Shown: one piece after another, positions 62,086-64,000 of the stretch
How positions within the stretch are numbered: position 1 is the first letter of the stretch
Layout: the number at the start of each line of letters is the position of its first letter
Origin: Bradysia coprophila
Lineage: Eukaryota > Arthropoda > Insecta > Diptera > Sciaridae
Direction: 5' to 3'
NCBI RefSeq assembly: GCF_014529535.1
Contig: NW_023503372.1
Coordinates: 1,897,772 to 1,961,771 of the forward strand
Length of the DNA: 64,000 nt
Made by a program: the position numbers and the translations under genes
Notes under the pieces: generated by a model
Seen by the model: only the letters and a program-made list of their open reading frames with translations
Told to the model about the DNA's origin: nothing
Databases searched by the model: none

Positions 62086-62467
62086 TCGAATACATTGCAC
62101 TAATTCCCTCGCCATTTCAGACGCGATTCGTTTGAAAGAACAAAGATGTCGCAAGGAGTCTCATAAGCTGTGTGTCAACTTGACATATACCAGTAGGACA
62201 ACACTCTTTCATCTATTTTACAAACACGGTCCAGTTCTTGATACGTCTTTTCAAATTGTTATTATTTTTGCACCTAAATAACTTCTCAGTTTGAGTTGTA
62301 CCTGCCTAAATTAGAAACAAACCAAAAAGCGGCCTACGTGTCAGGCAAAACGTTTTTCAATTCAAGGATATCGTTGCATATTTTTCCATTTGTTGAACGT
62401 AACACTGACCGGAATCTCCGAACGAAATTTGTTTATTCCAATAATTTCATTTGTTGTCGATTCAGTT

Positions 62468-63348
62468 ATGTCTGAATACGAAGATGAAGATTCGCGGACC
62501 GTATTTATTGCAAATTTATCCGACAAAGTGACTGAAGCACTGTTATACGAACTGTTTATGCAGGTAAAATGGTCCGAGCGTAACGCGCTGCATTCGTCTC
62601 TATAATGGATTTTCAATTTCAGGGAGGACCTCTCGAAAAAGTGTCACAACCAAAAGATAAAGATGGTCGTGCTCGTGCCTTCGCCTTTGTAACATACGTA
62701 AGTTGCATGTGTTTCGTTGGCGCTGAGATCTAAAATTCTCGTCTTGATTTCTAGGTTCATGCCGTCTCAGTTCCCTATGCCGTAAGTTTATTTCAAGGGA
62801 CCCAGCTATTCAATCGTGAACTTACAATTAAGCCACGGAACAGTAACAATCCGAATGCTCAACAAAGACCGGAAAATCCGATGCCACAGCAACCGCAACC
62901 GTTACGAAATCCGTTCGATTCCAATGCGAGATTCGGTAACAATGGTAGCAGCCGTTTTGATCGTCCCGATCAACTATCATCGTTGCGATCTGGTTTCAAT
63001 CCGATTCCGACAAAGGCGTCAATGCAAATGCAACCGCTGTTATCTCAACGTACTAGCAATCAACCACAGACGAATGCCATGAGCCACATAGATGTAAGCA
63101 AATTGATATCGATGGGATCGAATATGCTGCAATTGAATATGCTGCAGACGAATAGCCGTCAGTCCGATGTGCCGACGAGACCCACCTACGATATGTTGTT
63201 CGCGGATAGAGATAGTTCTGTTAGACATTCCAGCAGTTTAAAGATGCAAAATCGTCATAACAGTCGGCCGCACTACAGAGACGAACCGTATTCGCGCAGA
63301 TCTCCTCCACGGCATAAACAGCGTAGTGGGGATAGACGGAGGCGTTAA
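62468..63348 (+). CDS. Rbm7: RBM7-like RNA-binding protein
   Basis: RBM7 is the RNA-binding subunit of the nuclear exosome targeting (NEXT) complex, which delivers short-lived nuclear transcripts for decay. Exons 62468-62563, 62623-62697 and 62755-63348 join in frame to 254 residues (human RBM7 is about 266). One RRM spans residues about 10-85: RNP2 TVFIANLS, then KVTEALLYELFMQGGPLEKV, RNP1 RARAFAFVTY and VHAVSVPYAVSLFQGTQLF, all close to the RBM7/RBM11 pattern (VTEELLFELF..., HEVSVPYAMNLL). The rest is a disordered Asn, Gln and Met-rich region and a basic tail with RRSPPRHKQRSGDRRRR, like an SR tail. The ATG at 62468 gives the shortest acidic leader (MSEYEDEDS) before the RRM; upstream codons are open but unlike the family. 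Confidence 0.88.
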
Positions 63349-64000
63349 ATTGAATGTTTTAGTTCGCCAAACCATTTTTAATTAAATTTTGCAATGAAAT
63401 TGCCAAATCTTTTTATTAACCTCCGACAGCAGTAACGGTCTTCGGCATAACTATTGAGTTTCCTAACCATCGGCAAATGTAGTCTGAATACCTGCATGAA
63501 GAGCACAACGTGGTACTGTTGGAAATGAAACGATGAAGTATGTGAGAATTGAGGAAGTGAGTTTGACAGTAAAGGGAATTTTAGTACAGTGAGACTAAAA
63601 CAATTTAAATAAATTATTGTCCGGGGAGCATGGCCTATTTTTGGAAATTTTTTCCAAAATTTCCAAAAAATTGCCAAAAATTTCCTAAAACTGGGAACGT
63701 CCAAAAATCGAATTTTTCCATCATTTCGAACTGTTTTGCCAACTGCTGAACTCAACCTTGCGTTTTAGCTGACTCTCAATTATCTTCTCCAAAAAAATTT
63801 CCAAAAATAGGCCCTGCCGGGGAGGCACTCAGAAATCAGTACCCAGACAATTCTCTAAGAATCTCTAAGATCTTTTTGGAAGTCTGCAAAGGCAATATGG
63901 TGCAAGAGATGTTTATATCAGGAAAGTGAAATTTTAAATCCTCTTAGTCCGACTTCACTATGTCCAGCGAGCAATAATTCCTTGGCGATAATTCCCTGAT
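63349..64000. other. 3' flank of the RBM7-like gene
   Basis: No gene was recognised. It includes a likely short 3' UTR and the palindromic element at 63632. The minus-strand open stretch at 63378-63755 overlaps that element and is not supported as a gene. Confidence 0.45.
63632..63813. mobile_element. Palindromic MITE, GGCCTATTTTTGG ends
   Basis: GGCCTATTTTTGGAAATTTT at the left is matched by AAATTTCCAAAAATAGGCC at the right. The interior has further TTTCCAAAA runs. The design resembles the GCCTATATTCGCG family but the end sequence differs. Confidence 0.7.

Larger units (their letters stand above)
60412..62467. other. Intergenic region between TEP and RBM7-like gene
   Basis: No gene was recognised. 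It contains the palindromic MITE at 60689 and the lone foldback arm at 61131. The two blocks near 61740-61900 and 61920-62080 look like diverged direct repeats (both have AATTTGACCCG, CATGCAT, TTCTAGC and CGTCTCT in the same order). Confidence 0.5.

Noticed and set aside
1..64000. CRISPR array, bacterial operon or ribosomal RNA
   Set aside because: Spliced animal genes are spread throughout. The direct repeats seen are a minisatellite (19143), coding repeats (6165-7490) and a two-copy duplication (52120), none with regular unique spacers.

Overview
This window is nuclear DNA from an insect, most likely a true fly (Diptera). It is AT-rich, the protein-coding genes are split by short GT-AG introns of about 55-120 bases, and the proteins have close fly relatives: a Spellchecker-like MSH2, an insect GMC oxidoreductase and an insect thioester protein. 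I cannot name the species. Exon borders below were worked out by hand from splice consensus, reading-frame phase and family conservation, and every multi-exon model given as complete closes in frame.

Layout, left to right. 1-1794: flank with a broken small ORF and a hairpin repeat. 1795-16864 (+): MSH2, 12 exons. Its second intron is about 11.75 kb and holds, on the opposite strand, a complete six-exon secreted matrix-type protein (9590-4096, -) with 13 repeats of about 63 residues and an RGD, resembling Drosophila tiggrin in architecture. The same intron holds a foldback element (2278-3954) with a near-perfect 9-bp target duplication. 16865-20320: MITE-like hairpins and a 109-bp tandem repeat. 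20321-23602 (+): secreted GMC oxidoreductase, 12 exons. 26087-25175 (-): ankyrin-repeat gene with no visible first exon. 26406-28022: tRNA-like SINE head next to a 5'-truncated, frameshifted retroelement ORF. 31621-33804 (+): an annexin with an N-terminal signal peptide. 37571-60411 (+): a thioester-containing complement-like protein (TEP). 62468-63348 (+): an RBM7-like RNA-binding protein.

The most interesting system is in the TEP gene. Between constant exon 14 (ends 47053) and constant exon 15 (starts 57645) lie 11 alternative versions of the exon encoding the bait-like hypervariable segment. Ten are single exons (47301-54761) and one is a divergent two-exon version (55354-55669). Each has its own N-terminal part followed by a conserved core of the type R-K-D-F-P-E-T-W-I-W. 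All enter in phase 1 and leave in phase 2, so using exactly one restores the frame, while using none or two breaks it. This predicts at least 11 isoforms of an immune-type effector from one locus, more than the handful known for Drosophila Tep2.

The other long gaps are filled mainly with small inverted-repeat elements of several families. The genes do not form an operon or an evident shared pathway; TEP and perhaps the secreted annexin and GMC enzyme would act outside the cell.
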